Below are positions 17,104 to 26,323 of a stretch of 64,000 nt of DNA, in pieces. Below the pieces are notes generated by a model. The model was not told the DNA's origin. It searched no databases and saw nothing but the letters and a program-made list of their open reading frames with translations. Source of the stretch: Candidatus Melainabacteria bacterium. GTDB taxonomy: Bacteria; Cyanobacteriota; Vampirovibrionia; Obscuribacterales; Obscuribacteraceae. The position numbers and the translations under genes are program-made. The stretch spans positions 124,001 to 188,000 of the forward strand of contig PLZS01000060.1 in NCBI GenBank assembly GCA_003153555.1. Direction: 5' to 3'. The number at the start of each line of letters is the position of its first letter. Positions within the stretch are counted from its first letter, which is position 1.

Positions 17104-17520
17104 CTAACCGGCTTTTGTCAGCGGCATGTTCGCAGCCGATAGTGCCATTCTTCTCTTGTTTGCTGCTTTTCTGATGGCATCGCACAAATCCTTAACTGCT
17201 GTTAAAGGACCGATGCTGCCGTCGGACTCCATAGCAAGCGCATGATCGTTGTGTTGTTCGCTCGGTGATTTCAAGAGAATCGCTGGCGATGAAGCCGATC
17301 CTCTGATGGCGCGAACTACAGGAAGGTTTTCGCTAACGCCTTTATTGATATCCAGAAGCACGACGTCAGGATTCAATTGATTGATGCGATCAACAAGATG
17401 AGCTCCGTTGCTCGATGTGCCGGACACTTCAAATTCAGGAAACTGCTCAAGCCATAACATCAGCGACACTAGGCTTGCACAGTCGTAGTCTGCTATGAAT
17501 ATTTTCGTGCGGGCGTTCAC
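17104..17520 (-). CDS. Stand-alone response-regulator receiver domain
   Basis: The 138-residue product has a CheY-like fold: acidic pocket IADYD near residue 9, phospho-acceptor Asp in DVVLLDINKG, and the switch region AILLKSPSEQ. No output domain follows, only a short basic tail. The first acidic pair is ADYD rather than DD, a slight deviation. It starts with GTG and its end nearly overlaps the TIGR04222-like gene. Stand-alone receivers usually act through protein contacts or in phosphorelays; no histidine kinase gene is adjacent. Confidence 0.75.
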   Translation of the reverse strand: MNARTKIFIADYDCASLVSLMLWLEQFPEFEVSGTSSNGAHLVDRINQLNPDVVLLDINKGVSENLPVVRAIRGSASSPAILLKSPSEQHNDHALAMESDGSIGPLTAVKDLCDAIRKAANKRRMALSAANMPLTKAG

Positions 17521-17813
17521 TTTTTTTCTCCGACATGTAAGCTGATGAATTTAAAGAGCTCTCCGAGACTGATTTTGTTTCTTCAATCTAGAGGAAAGAT
17601 AGTTAATGCGAGTCCGTGTGAATTGGCTCTGGTTGTAGGTTGCACAAAACCTAAAGACAACCTTAACGATCGATATAAGTGTATACCCTTAGCTAGCGAA
17701 AGAGAATATCTAGATATTCGGATCGAATATCGATCGCAGACACTTCAGATGCACCATACATGATGCTTTCGCCTTATTGTCAAGGTGGCTTGTGGAACAA
17801 AACTTAATCCCAG
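17521..17813. other. Intergenic region between nadB and the receiver gene
   Basis: Carries the promoter of the receiver gene and the 3' end of the nad operon. A perfect 16-bp palindrome GAATATCTAGATATTC sits at 17704-17719, followed by a related gaatatcgatcg. The open frame on the forward strand here has no coding character. Confidence 0.35.
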
Positions 17814-19469
17814 CTACGCTGTTCGAGCTGACTGCTTGTCAATCTTCGCGTACTCAGAACTTGAGTCAAGCCAATGCCAGCGTCCTTGAGAAACCGCTTG
17901 TCTTCTGCCATACAGCTGATCGTTCAGTTTGGGAAAGTCTTCGCGGAAATGAGAGCCTCGAGACTCTGCGCGATTCATCGCCGCAGTTGCGATCAGCCCG
18001 CCAATGAGAAAAACATTTGCGGCGCATATATTTGCAACATTGAAAGAAGCCAGTTGAGAGCCATCCTTTTTGATTCGCGCCAACAATAGTGTCAACCCAG
18101 CTTCACTGCGTGTTAGCGAAGCGTATTCATACATATGCTTTTTGAAAGCCGTCAATGTAGAAGGAACGGAATATTGCTCCTCTTTAGAGCCAACAGACAA
18201 GGATGGTTTACTCAAGAGACTGAGGGCACCATGTGAACTTGCGCTGAGGATGCTAGCCAGATTGATCGCCATAACGCCTGCCTCAAGCAATGAATTACTT
18301 GCCAACCGGTTAGCACCGTGAAGACCTGTGCTTGCCACTTCGCCTATAGCGTACAGCCCAGGCAGACTAGTGCGACCAAAAGCGTCGCTCAACACGCCAC
18401 CCATGAAGTAGTGAGCAGCGGGACAGACGGGTATTGATTCGCGAGTGGGATCGACGCCGTACCTTCTACAGGTGGCGATAATGTTTGGAAACCGCTCTTG
18501 CAATGCTTGCTCGCCAATTGGGCGTAAATCCAAATCTACCGCAGTTAGATTGCCGGCCAGCATTGTTGAGTGAATCGCTCGGGCGACAACATCTCTTGTG
18601 GCCAAGTCGCCATCTGGGTGGAAGTTTTTTACGAATGGTTTGCCGTTACCATCCAGAAGCACGGCGCCCGCACCGCGGACTGCTTCGGATATTAGAAAAG
18701 CAGGAGCGCCAGGTTTGGCAAGAGCGGTAGGGTGGAATTGCATGAACTCAAGATCGGCCAGGGTCGCCCCAGCTCGGTAAGCCATTGCTGCACCGTCTGC
18801 GGTGGCAACTGATGGATTTGTTGTGCGAGAATAAATTTGTCCGGCACCACCGGTAGCTAAAACTGTATGGCGGGCGTAAATCCGCTTGATCACGCCTTTG
18901 TGTAATACTTCTGCACCAATTACTTTTTGACCGTCTTGCAGCAAATTGAAAGCAAAGCATTGCTCCAGCATGTTGAAGTCTATTGACGATGAAGCTTTAT
19001 GCTGAACGTTTTCGAGCAACGCGGTTGATATCGCTTTGCCGGTTGTGTCTTTGCTGTGTAAGACGCGCGCTTTGCTGTGCCCGCCCTCGCGAGCCAGTTC
19101 GTACGAGCCATTTGCGCCTCTGTCAAAGCCCATGCCCAGTCGGCTCAGCTCTTGCACTAAATATGGTGCTGCACCAATCAACTCTTTAGCAACGGCTTCG
19201 TCAGTTAATCCGGCTCCGGATTTAATCGTGTCATTGAGGTGATCTGTAATGGAGTCAATAAAAGTATTTGAGGTGACAGCGGCCACTCCGCCCTGTGCGT
19301 AGAATGTGTTTGAGTCACTGAATGTCTCTTTGGAGGCAATTGTCACTCCTGCGCCTTGATCGTGCAGCAGTATGCCGAGAAGCATTCCTGCCAGCCCGGA
19401 ACCGAGGATCAAGACATCAGTGTCTAAGCGCAGCCGTCCTTCATTTTCAACGATGTTTAAGTTTTTCAT
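17814..19469 (-). CDS. nadB: L-aspartate oxidase
   Basis: The 551-residue flavoprotein oxidises L-aspartate to iminoaspartate, the first step of de novo NAD synthesis. Visible are the FAD-binding VLILGSGLAGMLLGI, the SKETFSDSNTFYAQGGVAAV segment, the active-site EGGHSKARVLH, ATGGAGQIYSRTTNPSVATADG, EFMQFHPTAL, and GLYAIGEVASTGLHGANRLASNSLLE, all typical of NadB and separating it from succinate dehydrogenase. Length is normal. Last gene of the nadC-nadA-nadB operon, four bases after nadA. Confidence 0.97.
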   Translation of the reverse strand: MKNLNIVENEGRLRLDTDVLILGSGLAGMLLGILLHDQGAGVTIASKETFSDSNTFYAQGGVAAVTSNTFIDSITDHLNDTIKSGAGLTDEAVAKELIGAAPYLVQELSRLGMGFDRGANGSYELAREGGHSKARVLHSKDTTGKAISTALLENVQHKASSSIDFNMLEQCFAFNLLQDGQKVIGAEVLHKGVIKRIYARHTVLATGGAGQIYSRTTNPSVATADGAAMAYRAGATLADLEFMQFHPTALAKPGAPAFLISEAVRGAGAVLLDGNGKPFVKNFHPDGDLATRDVVARAIHSTMLAGNLTAVDLDLRPIGEQALQERFPNIIATCRRYGVDPTRESIPVCPAAHYFMGGVLSDAFGRTSLPGLYAIGEVASTGLHGANRLASNSLLEAGVMAINLASILSASSHGALSLLSKPSLSVGSKEEQYSVPSTLTAFKKHMYEYASLTRSEAGLTLLLARIKKDGSQLASFNVANICAANVFLIGGLIATAAMNRAESRGSHFREDFPKLNDQLYGRRQAVSQGRWHWLDSSSEYAKIDKQSARTA

Positions 19470-19473
19470 GTCG

Positions 19474-20457
19474 CTAATATATTGAGATCATTCGTTCGAT
19501 AGATTTGAGTGCCTTTTGCGCAATCTCTTCAGGAACGGTGACTTCAAATACATCCTCCACTAGAGAACGATGCAGTTTTTCCAAAGTAATCATCTTCATG
19601 AACATGCAGCTCATTTCCGAATTGATCGGCAAGAATTCTTTGTCGGGATTTTCTTTCTTCAAGCGGTGAAGAATGCCAATCTCAGTCGCCACTACAAATT
19701 TCTTTGCCGGTGAATCTGCAGCCCGGCGAATCATACCCTCGGTTGAAGCAACCTTCAATTGGTCGCCGTTTCCAGCTCGCGCTACTCGATCCAGATATGG
19801 AGTTAAGCAACCACATTCGGGGTGAATAAGAAGTTCGGCGTCCGGATGTTCTTTTATCTTTTGATCGATCTCTTGCGGATGAATAGCAGCATGAACGTGA
19901 CATTCGCCCATCCAAATGTGCATATTTTTCCGACCGGTCATTTTTTGAACCCAAGATCCAAGAAACATATCAGGCAGAAACAGTATTTCGACATCGTCAG
20001 GAATTGATTGCACGATCTTCAAGGCGTTACCAGATGTGCAGCAATAGTCGGATTCGGCTTTTATCTCGGCCGTTGTATTGACGTAAGAAACGACCAATGC
20101 ATTTGGATGCTCTGCTTTCCAGTCACGCAACTGATCGATATTTATTGATGCGGCCAACGAACATCCGGCATCAAGATCAGGAATCAATACTTTTTTTGTC
20201 GGACACAGGATGGCCGCAGTTTCAGCCATGAAGTGAACGCCACAAAAAATGATTGTCTGTGCTTTAGTTTGTGCCGCCTGCTGAGAAAGACCAAGAGAGT
20301 CACCCACAAAATCAGCGATGTCTTGTATCTCAGAAATTTGATAGTTATGAGCAAGGATTACCGCGTTGCGCACTTTTCGCAACTCGTTTATTTCCTTCAA
20401 CATCTGTTCTTTTGGGATTGATTGCGTTCGTTTGATTGTTGCTTCACGAGTGGTCAT
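19474..20457 (-). CDS. nadA: Quinolinate synthase
   Basis: The 327-residue [4Fe-4S] enzyme condenses iminoaspartate with dihydroxyacetone phosphate to quinolinate. The three cluster cysteines are in the expected segments: FCGVHFMAET, YCCTSGNA and HPECGCLTPY. Other family phrases are AHNYQ, GDSLGLSQQA, PDMFLGSW and WMGECHVHA. Two bases after nadC and four before nadB, so translation is probably coupled. The intermediate is unstable, and clustering with nadB fits channelling between the two products. Confidence 0.97.
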   Translation of the reverse strand: MTTREATIKRTQSIPKEQMLKEINELRKVRNAVILAHNYQISEIQDIADFVGDSLGLSQQAAQTKAQTIIFCGVHFMAETAAILCPTKKVLIPDLDAGCSLAASINIDQLRDWKAEHPNALVVSYVNTTAEIKAESDYCCTSGNALKIVQSIPDDVEILFLPDMFLGSWVQKMTGRKNMHIWMGECHVHAAIHPQEIDQKIKEHPDAELLIHPECGCLTPYLDRVARAGNGDQLKVASTEGMIRRAADSPAKKFVVATEIGILHRLKKENPDKEFLPINSEMSCMFMKMITLEKLHRSLVEDVFEVTVPEEIAQKALKSIERMISIY

Positions 20458-20459
20458 GG

Positions 20460-21335
20460 TTATATTTCAACCTCGAGACTGATATCAATGTTTGGAGCTG
20501 AGTGAGTCAGCGCTCCAATAGAGATGGCATTAACCCCTGCGATCAAATAATTCTTGATGTTCTTAAAATTGATTCCGCCTGATACTTCGATGAAGCAGGC
20601 GCCGTTGACGATGCCGACCGCGCTGCGAATCATCAAAGGGCTCATATTGTCCAGAAGGATCGCCGCGACGCCAATTTCTAGAGCTTGTTCAACCTGTGTC
20701 AGCGTGGTGGCTTCAACTTCAATCGGCAAGGTCGGATGAGCTTGTCTTGCGTTTTGAATTGCAGACTGGATGTTTCCGGCAATTTGAATGTGATTATCCT
20801 TGATCAAAATGGCATCAAAAAGTCCAAAGCGGTGGTTTTGCCCGCCGCCAATCGCCACTGCCTCCCGCTCAAAAGCGCGCAGTCCAGGCGTTGTTTTGCG
20901 CGTATCTCGAATATCGATTCCTGATGGTTTTGCCAATTCGACGAATTGACGAGTTACGGTCGCAATAGCGGACATGCGCTGCAACAAATTGAGCGCCACG
21001 CGCTCCCCACTCAGGACACTTGAAGCCGGTCCTGAAAAGGTCGCTATCACTGATGGCGATGAATCGACGTACTGCCCTTCCGCCACCTTTGGTTCAACGG
21101 TGATTTGAGAATCGAATCTATTTAATACGTACGCGAACACTCGCAGTCCAGCGACAACTGCTTCTTGCTTGCAGTAGACGCTGCCTGACACTGTTCTCTC
21201 CGCGCGCACGATGCTTGAGGTCGTGATGTCCAGGCGTTGGTCACCAAGATCCTCACGGATAGCCAAGTCGATTGCGTCGTTGATTAATTTCTCGCGGAAA
21301 TCTTCAGACTGGGAGGCTTGAGTCAGTGCATACAT
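20460..21335 (-). CDS. nadC: Nicotinate-nucleotide pyrophosphorylase (carboxylating)
   Basis: The 291-residue quinolinate phosphoribosyltransferase makes nicotinate mononucleotide from quinolinate and PRPP. Visible family features are REDLGDQRLDITT, the VNLLQRMSAIAT segment (LNxLxxxSGIAT in relatives), DIRDTRKTTPGLRAFEREAVAIGGGQNHRFGL with the substrate-binding Arg/Lys/His, LIKDNHI, VEVEATTLTQ-like EVEATTL and the C-terminal EVSGGI. First gene of the nad operon. A 17-bp inverted repeat at 21382-21398, 46 bases upstream, is a candidate NrtR operator. Confidence 0.97.
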   Translation of the reverse strand: MYALTQASQSEDFREKLINDAIDLAIREDLGDQRLDITTSSIVRAERTVSGSVYCKQEAVVAGLRVFAYVLNRFDSQITVEPKVAEGQYVDSSPSVIATFSGPASSVLSGERVALNLLQRMSAIATVTRQFVELAKPSGIDIRDTRKTTPGLRAFEREAVAIGGGQNHRFGLFDAILIKDNHIQIAGNIQSAIQNARQAHPTLPIEVEATTLTQVEQALEIGVAAILLDNMSPLMIRSAVGIVNGACFIEVSGGINFKNIKNYLIAGVNAISIGALTHSAPNIDISLEVEI

Positions 21336-21674
21336 TTTGTCACCTGGACTGTGTCGGACTTACGCTTATGGCTCTTAAAAAGTAAGTGTATTACTTACGT
21401 TATATCATGACTTTAATAGATGTGGATTAATTCGTGATGTTCCCTTGCTGAGAGTGCTTGTAGGTCGATTTGTCGAGCCTTGAATTGACCGCCAGATATG
21501 TATTTGCAACGGTCTAGGCTGTCTCTATCAAGTGTGTCGTAGACGTTAATTAACGTTACCTTCTTTAACATTGCCGGGAAGAATTTAAGCCGATCTTCGG
21601 CTAATAGCTCGCCTTTGAGCCGATTGCGGAGTATTATTGTCGTTGCTTAGGCAACCTATATAGGTGAATTCACG
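21336..21674. other. Divergent intergenic region nadC / signal-peptide protein
   Basis: Non-coding, with promoters for both sides. It contains the NrtR-like box at 21381-21400 and a perfect 14-bp palindrome ACGTTAATTAACGT at 21543-21556, which lies on the side of the forward gene. I see no ORF with coding character. Confidence 0.45.
21381..21400. promoter_or_regulatory. Candidate NrtR operator upstream of nadC
   Basis: AGTAAGTGTATTACTTACGT holds the inverted repeat GTAAGT-N5-ACTTAC. It matches 14 of 20 positions of the sequence at 26324-26343 upstream of nrtR, and the two stand at similar distances (46 and 38 bases) from their start codons. NrtR proteins are known to control NAD genes. Confidence 0.55.
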
Positions 21675-21956
21675 GTGAAAGATCCCCGCTCTATCCGACT
21701 GTTAGCGATGTTGGCTATTTGTTCTTTGTGCTGGTTTTCAGGCCGAGCGTCAGCTTATAACGCCACTATTTTGAACAGCCTTGCTCGTTCGCGAGATGCT
21801 CTGCTGACTCAACGTGTGCATTTGCAAGACGCGGCAGCCGAAACTCAAACCAAGATCACCGAATATCAAAACAAATTGGACTCAATCAACTCATACCTGA
21901 CCGACACCGACAACGCGCTGCGCGATGTGGAATCGGCGATGGCTCGTGCAAACTAA
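21675..21956 (+). CDS. Secreted coiled-coil hypothetical protein
   Basis: The 93-residue product begins at GTG with AGGTGA upstream. A signal peptide (RLLAMLAICSLCWFSGRASA) is followed by about 65 residues of probable coiled coil (LARSRDALLTQRVHLQDAAAETQTKITEYQNKLDSINSYL, shown here only as its key heptads L..R..L..R..L). It is 12 bases upstream of the next secreted-protein gene, so the two are likely co-transcribed and both act outside the inner membrane. Family not recognised. Confidence 0.6.
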   Translation: MKDPRSIRLLAMLAICSLCWFSGRASAYNATILNSLARSRDALLTQRVHLQDAAAETQTKITEYQNKLDSINSYLTDTDNALRDVESAMARAN

Positions 21957-21968
21957 GAGGCATATTTA

Positions 21969-22685
21969 ATGGCTAGCAAATATTTGAAGATCACTTTAGC
22001 GCTATCCTGCGCGGTGTACATGGCCAGCCCCAGACTTGTGTTTGCCGAGGGGGCGAGTATTATGGTCCAGGACATAACCGAGAAGAAAGGCATCGCCACA
22101 GCTTCCACACCGGTCACTACCTCGACAAGCAATTCGACGCCGGAGCTGAAAAAGAATGTGGTGATCGAAAAGGTTCTGCCCAACACAAATGCAGAATCTC
22201 ACGAAACCAATTATCAAGGCTGGCAGTTCGATTCAGGTGACGTCAAAATAAGTTGCGTCAATCCTAACGCAGCGTGCACCGAGTCAGAGCAGGTATTAGA
22301 CACGCTGAAGATTTTGTTTAGAGCATACAGCAAGGGTGATTTAGAAACAGCTGGCCAGTATATGGACGATGATTGCACCACATTCGATGAAGCATCTAAA
22401 ACGCTGATCGTGGGCAAGAAGGCCGTTCTCGATGACTTGAAGCAGAAAATCCACGGCTGGGAAGTGTCGGATTCGCCTTTGATTTCATACACAATGGATC
22501 ATCCTTACGCCAAGGTTAATGGGGATATGGCAGTAGTTTCCTTTGTCGCGATTAAAGCTTTTGGTGGCAAGCATCCGCAGGAGTTTAAATCTCACTGCAC
22601 TGATATTTTCAAAAAAGAAAATGGGAAATGGAAAAAGCTTCATTACCGCAGCAACTGGAAAGAAGTAGTCGCAGTAGCTAAGTAG
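21969..22685 (+). CDS. Secreted protein with SnoaL/NTF2-like domain
   Basis: The 238-residue product has a signal peptide (ALSCAVYMASPRLVFA), a Thr/Ser-rich linker to about residue 75, and a C-terminal domain of about 120 residues. The pattern TLKILFRAYSKGDLETAGQY, DDDCTTFDEAS and KKENGKWKKLHYRSNW is that of the NTF2-like/DUF4440 cone fold, often used for small-ligand binding or as an accessory domain. No catalytic residues stand out. Probably in an operon with the preceding coiled-coil gene. Confidence 0.65.
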   Translation: MASKYLKITLALSCAVYMASPRLVFAEGASIMVQDITEKKGIATASTPVTTSTSNSTPELKKNVVIEKVLPNTNAESHETNYQGWQFDSGDVKISCVNPNAACTESEQVLDTLKILFRAYSKGDLETAGQYMDDDCTTFDEASKTLIVGKKAVLDDLKQKIHGWEVSDSPLISYTMDHPYAKVNGDMAVVSFVAIKAFGGKHPQEFKSHCTDIFKKENGKWKKLHYRSNWKEVVAVAK

Positions 22686-22791
22686 GCGCTGATAGTCGCG
22701 GTCACCAACCATGAAAACGATGCGAGAGGCAAGCGCTTGGCCTTTCGGTATGAAGTCCGACTTTTATAATCCAGAAATGGAATCCTAACCC

Positions 22792-23934
22792 TTAGTGGTG
22801 AACAAAAAGTAACACCATATTGGCAATACTTAGCACCACAGATAGTGCTACCAAGAGTGTGATTGTTTGTTGAAAATTGCCGGACTGTTTTGTTTGAGTC
22901 AGAGTTTGCAAGGTGGATTCGAGCGCTTGCAATTTCTTGTCAAAGCCTTTCAAGTCGTTCATCAAAGTTCTGTCCAAATCAGCCTTGACTTGCTCAAACT
23001 GAACTTCGAGTTCATTTTGCGTTCTTTCGACAAGTGTTTTCGCTTTCTCATTTTGAACTTCTGCAGCGCTGGAAGCCTTGACGGTTAGTTGCTCCATCTG
23101 AACAGACAGGTCTGCGCTTAACTTACGCATTGCTTTCCCATGTTCAGCAATCGTCTCTTGAACAAACTTCTGTTGTGCCGAAATTTTTGCAGCAAAGCCT
23201 GTCGTAATGTTTTCTGCCTGGATTTTGAGAAGGCGATCGACTTCACTTTGAGAGTATGTTGAGTATTTCCAAGAATCTGAGTTGACCTGCACGTTTACAT
23301 CTTTTACGGCAGCGGCAGAAACTACTGGGCTCGTTGAGGGCGATACTGGGGACATGTTTTCTCCAATTTCTATCGGTTCCAGGGATACATTTCCGTGAGA
23401 GACTAAAAATGTGGAAAAGCTTTCGGCTGGAAGCTTTTCCGCGTAGGCTTGATCGACTAATAGAGTTGCCGTTTCTGCTTTGAAGTTGACGCGAATGACG
23501 AGAGTCTCGAAATCTTCTTCCAAAATGTTCAATTCGTCGCAGATGACTGCAATCGATTTGGGTGTCAGGGAACTTGCTTGGTAGCTAGTTTTTAAAATGG
23601 ACTTTTGCACATCGGCCGATCTACCTAAATCGTTGCTGATCCATTGCCCACGTGTATAGCGCACGGCGATGTCTGCAGGTCTACTGTTTTTCGAAATTTC
23701 AAGTGTGAAGGACGCGCTGCTCGAGACGATATCCAAGTAAGCAGTGTTTATCAATTCGGATTCAAAACGAGCGGTGAAGCCGGCCGCTTCTGAAATGTTT
23801 TTGATGCTTGCAGTGCTCAGTTTGTAGACGCGGCCTCGCACGGAAGCGCATGGCATGCGGTCAAAGGTGCCTGCTTCCGGAATCCAAACTTTGTCGGCTG
23901 AGACTGATTGAGCGTGTTCTAATTGTATTACCAT
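22792..23934 (-). CDS. Coiled-coil protein with C-terminal membrane anchor
   Basis: The 380-residue protein has an N-terminal globular part (to about 195) of unknown family, a Ser/Pro/Val-rich linker, a long coiled coil (about 225-345, rich in Gln, Glu, Lys and Leu) and a single C-terminal transmembrane segment (TITLLVALSVVLSIANMVLLFV) ending in HH. With no signal peptide it would be a tail-anchored protein facing the cytoplasm. The N-terminal part has alternating beta-like stretches (ARFESELINTAYLDIVSSSASFTLEI) that might be a PilZ- or FHA-like binding fold, but no diagnostic motif is visible. Confidence 0.6.
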   Translation of the reverse strand: MVIQLEHAQSVSADKVWIPEAGTFDRMPCASVRGRVYKLSTASIKNISEAAGFTARFESELINTAYLDIVSSSASFTLEISKNSRPADIAVRYTRGQWISNDLGRSADVQKSILKTSYQASSLTPKSIAVICDELNILEEDFETLVIRVNFKAETATLLVDQAYAEKLPAESFSTFLVSHGNVSLEPIEIGENMSPVSPSTSPVVSAAAVKDVNVQVNSDSWKYSTYSQSEVDRLLKIQAENITTGFAAKISAQQKFVQETIAEHGKAMRKLSADLSVQMEQLTVKASSAAEVQNEKAKTLVERTQNELEVQFEQVKADLDRTLMNDLKGFDKKLQALESTLQTLTQTKQSGNFQQTITLLVALSVVLSIANMVLLFVHH

Positions 23935-24282
23935 GCCTACTCTCTACAGATGTTTTGACACTAGGCTGCGGAGCCGTGTCTTCCTCGCCTTTTTCACCAG
24001 TTTACGAGTTATTCAACAGTATCCCATCTTGTATAACTTGCCAATGGGCGTGCGTCTAATTCCTCTCTAATGTTGTCAAGCCGTCGCTGGCACTGGCTTG
24101 ACGCTTATGGTCGGATATTAGAGTGCGTTCAGAAATGGACTGGAAGAAATTTCGCTTCTCATCGAAGCGGTTGACTATTGAGTTTAGCTGTTACTTGTAG
24201 TCTCTTCCGTCGTGAGCATTGTTAGAGTTTGAACAGTCCTAATTTTGGTTCAATATTGTCGGTTCAATTTATCTCAAGTAGT
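23935..24282. other. Intergenic region with an 8-bp inverted repeat
   Basis: No coding frame of any quality. GTCAAGCC (24075-24082) and GGCTTGAC (24095-24102) form a perfect 8-bp stem with a 12-base loop; without a T-run it may be a weak terminator for the TPR gene at 24283 or an operator. The promoter of the coiled-coil gene must also lie here. Confidence 0.4.
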
Positions 24283-25554
24283 TTAGAAGCCGGTCTCGGA
24301 AGGTGGTGGCATCGACGGTGCTTGCTGCGGCTGTACTGGGGTATCAGCTTTAGGTGCAGACGCTTTATCAATGTCGGAAAATATTGAAGAAATCTGTTGA
24401 TTGGGAAAGTGTTTTTTGTATTCGCGAATGCATTGAGCCGCGGCTTCTTTCTTGCCACTCAAAGACAGGGCGCGCCCCAAGTAGAGAAAGTCGATATGAC
24501 TGTTTACGCAGGCAGATGTAACATTGTTAAACTGCTTGACGGCACCTGCATAATCTCCTGCCGCCAAATCTAGCAGACCCACTTGTCTGATCAAGTAATA
24601 GTCTTTCGGTGCCGTCCCCAGCATTTGTTCTGCGCGTTCAAGCGCTGCATCAATTTTGCCCGACGCAGCTAGTGAGGCACGTTTCTTGTCTAATAATGGT
24701 AGATCCACCGATCGGGCATTGACGAAATTGCCACTATCGAAGTCATCAGCCAAGAAGGGATCCCAGTGGAAGTCGTGTTGTGCAGAAAATCCTATTTGAG
24801 TCATCGGTCTTTGCTGAAGAGGTTGTTTGACTTTACTGAGCTTTTTCAGTGCGGCGCGCATTTGCTCTTCATCGCCTCGAAGGAAACAAATTTCCGCTAA
24901 AAGAGAAGTCACAGGCGCATATGTTTGTAGAGTTTCGGCATGTTGCGCGGCTGCATATGCGCTTTCTAAATCACCATCCAAATAAGCGACTTGTGCCATG
25001 CCTTGATAAGCGGGTTGGCAATTGGGATTGCACACGATTGCCTGCTTGAACTGCTTTTTCGCTTTGTCGAAATCGCCGAGCCGCATGTAAACGTAGCCTA
25101 GGTCAATATGCGCGGCACAAAAATTTGGATTCTGGCGCAGCAATGTCGTCAGTGCGCGTTCAGACGCGGCGTAGCTGTGCCCAAGATATTGGCTTATTCC
25201 TGTGCTCAAGATAGTTTCGGTTGATTTGGGATCGAGCTGATACGCTTTTGCAAGCGCTTCAAGAGCTTCGGCATATCTTTGTTTTAAATCGAGCGCTAGT
25301 CCCAGCGTCGTGAATGGCACTGGATCCGTTGGATCGGCTGCAGTCGCACTGACCAGAGCAGCAAGAGCTTGATCGATCCATCCCTTCAGTGCCGGTCCCT
25401 TATTCAATATTGTTAAAGCGCGTGAGTTGGCATTTTCCGCCCGTTCTCTTGCATGCATGTCCCAATTGTGACTCTGACCATGCGCAAGTGGCGCTGCCAA
25501 AATGGCTATAGCGATTGTTGTCAGGGCGGTTTGTCGTTTTTTCTGGTTAAGCAT
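24283..25554 (-). CDS. Secreted TPR-repeat protein
   Basis: The 423-residue product has a signal peptide (ALTTIAIAILAAPLAHG) and about seven TPR-like helical pairs, for example FTTLGLALDLKQRYAEALEALAKAYQLDP, AHIDLGYVYMRLGDFDKAKKQFKQA and YQGMAQVAYLDGDLESAYAAA. It ends in a Pro/Gln-rich tail (TPVQPQQAPSMPPPSETGF). Periplasmic TPR proteins usually scaffold envelope complexes; the partner is unknown. A 20-bp tandem duplication covers the start codon (25552-25591). Confidence 0.75.
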   Translation of the reverse strand: MLNQKKRQTALTTIAIAILAAPLAHGQSHNWDMHARERAENANSRALTILNKGPALKGWIDQALAALVSATAADPTDPVPFTTLGLALDLKQRYAEALEALAKAYQLDPKSTETILSTGISQYLGHSYAASERALTTLLRQNPNFCAAHIDLGYVYMRLGDFDKAKKQFKQAIVCNPNCQPAYQGMAQVAYLDGDLESAYAAAQHAETLQTYAPVTSLLAEICFLRGDEEQMRAALKKLSKVKQPLQQRPMTQIGFSAQHDFHWDPFLADDFDSGNFVNARSVDLPLLDKKRASLAASGKIDAALERAEQMLGTAPKDYYLIRQVGLLDLAAGDYAGAVKQFNNVTSACVNSHIDFLYLGRALSLSGKKEAAAQCIREYKKHFPNQQISSIFSDIDKASAPKADTPVQPQQAPSMPPPSETGF

Positions 25555-25591
25555 ATGGTACTAGGGATGGTCATATGGTACTAGGGATGGT
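25552..25591. repeat. 20-bp tandem duplication over a start codon
   Basis: catatggtactagggatggt occurs twice in direct tandem. The first copy contains the ATG of the TPR gene, the second creates another ATG 20 bases upstream in a different frame. The duplication could change translation or simply be recent slippage. Confidence 0.8.
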
Positions 25592-25608
25592 GCGGAACTA
25601 GACTAGAA

Positions 25609-26286
25609 CTAGAATAAGAATACTGGTCGATCTGGCAGTCTTTCAAACTCACCTTCTGAGAAATTATATAGACGTGCCGGTCGAAATGACGTCTCTTGTG
25701 AGGTTTCGTCGAGCTCTTGCAGCACACCTGTGTTGAGAAACTTCTTGCGGAAGTTGCGGTTGTCTACCGAACGACCAAGAACTGCTTCATACACCATCTG
25801 CAAATCTCTCAAAGTGAATTTCTCTGGAATCAGCATGAATGCCGCTGGTGAATACTCGATTTTATAGCGCAGTCTTTTGCGTGCATACGAAATTATATCC
25901 GCATGGTCAAAAGCTAGCTCTGGCAATTGATTTACCGGCCACCAGGCGACACCGCTAGCGTCAGAGCTAGCTTTCAATTCCAATTCTTCTTGCCTTAACA
26001 ATGCCAGATAAGCGACGGTAACGGTACGTCCGCGTGGATCGCGACCTTTTTCGCCAAAGGAATAGAGCTGCTCCAGGTAAACATCGCCGACGTTGGTTTC
26101 TTCAAGTAACTCTCTAGCCGCCGCTTCATCCAGCGTTTTATCTGTGTCCGCTATAAAACCGCCGGGTAAAGCCCAGGAACTTTTGAAAGGATCGAATTTC
26201 CGTTTAATCAGCAGAACTTCGAGTGCTCCCTGCTCGATTGCTAATGCCACGGTGTCGACGGTGACTCTAACGGTTTCAGTTGACAT
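25609..26286 (-). CDS. nrtR: Nudix-related transcriptional regulator NrtR
   Basis: The 225-residue protein has an N-terminal Nudix domain (EVLLIKRKFDPFKSSWALPGG, then AARELLEETNV) and a C-terminal winged helix with the NrtR signature FTLRDLQMVYEAVLGRSVDNRNFRKKFLNTGVL. NrtR repressors bind ADP-ribose through the Nudix fold and control NAD-biosynthesis genes. The Nudix box has one extra residue and lacks some catalytic acids, as is common when the domain serves as a sensor. ATG 26286 is preferred to TTG 26355 because the longer frame would run through the operator-like site at 26324-26343. The nad operon is 4.3 kb away. Confidence 0.85.
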   Translation of the reverse strand: MSTETVRVTVDTVALAIEQGALEVLLIKRKFDPFKSSWALPGGFIADTDKTLDEAAARELLEETNVGDVYLEQLYSFGEKGRDPRGRTVTVAYLALLRQEELELKASSDASGVAWWPVNQLPELAFDHADIISYARKRLRYKIEYSPAAFMLIPEKFTLRDLQMVYEAVLGRSVDNRNFRKKFLNTGVLQELDETSQETSFRPARLYNFSEGEFERLPDRPVFLF

Positions 26287-26323
26287 GAATAGCGAAGAGC
26301 CTGCCTGTTGTCTGCTTTTGAAT

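Noticed and set aside
17545..17763. Forward 72-residue frame between nadB and the receiver gene
   Set aside because: No ribosome-binding site, no coding character, and it covers the expected promoter of the receiver gene.
25552..25591. CRISPR-like repeat
   Set aside because: Only two units in direct tandem with no spacer.
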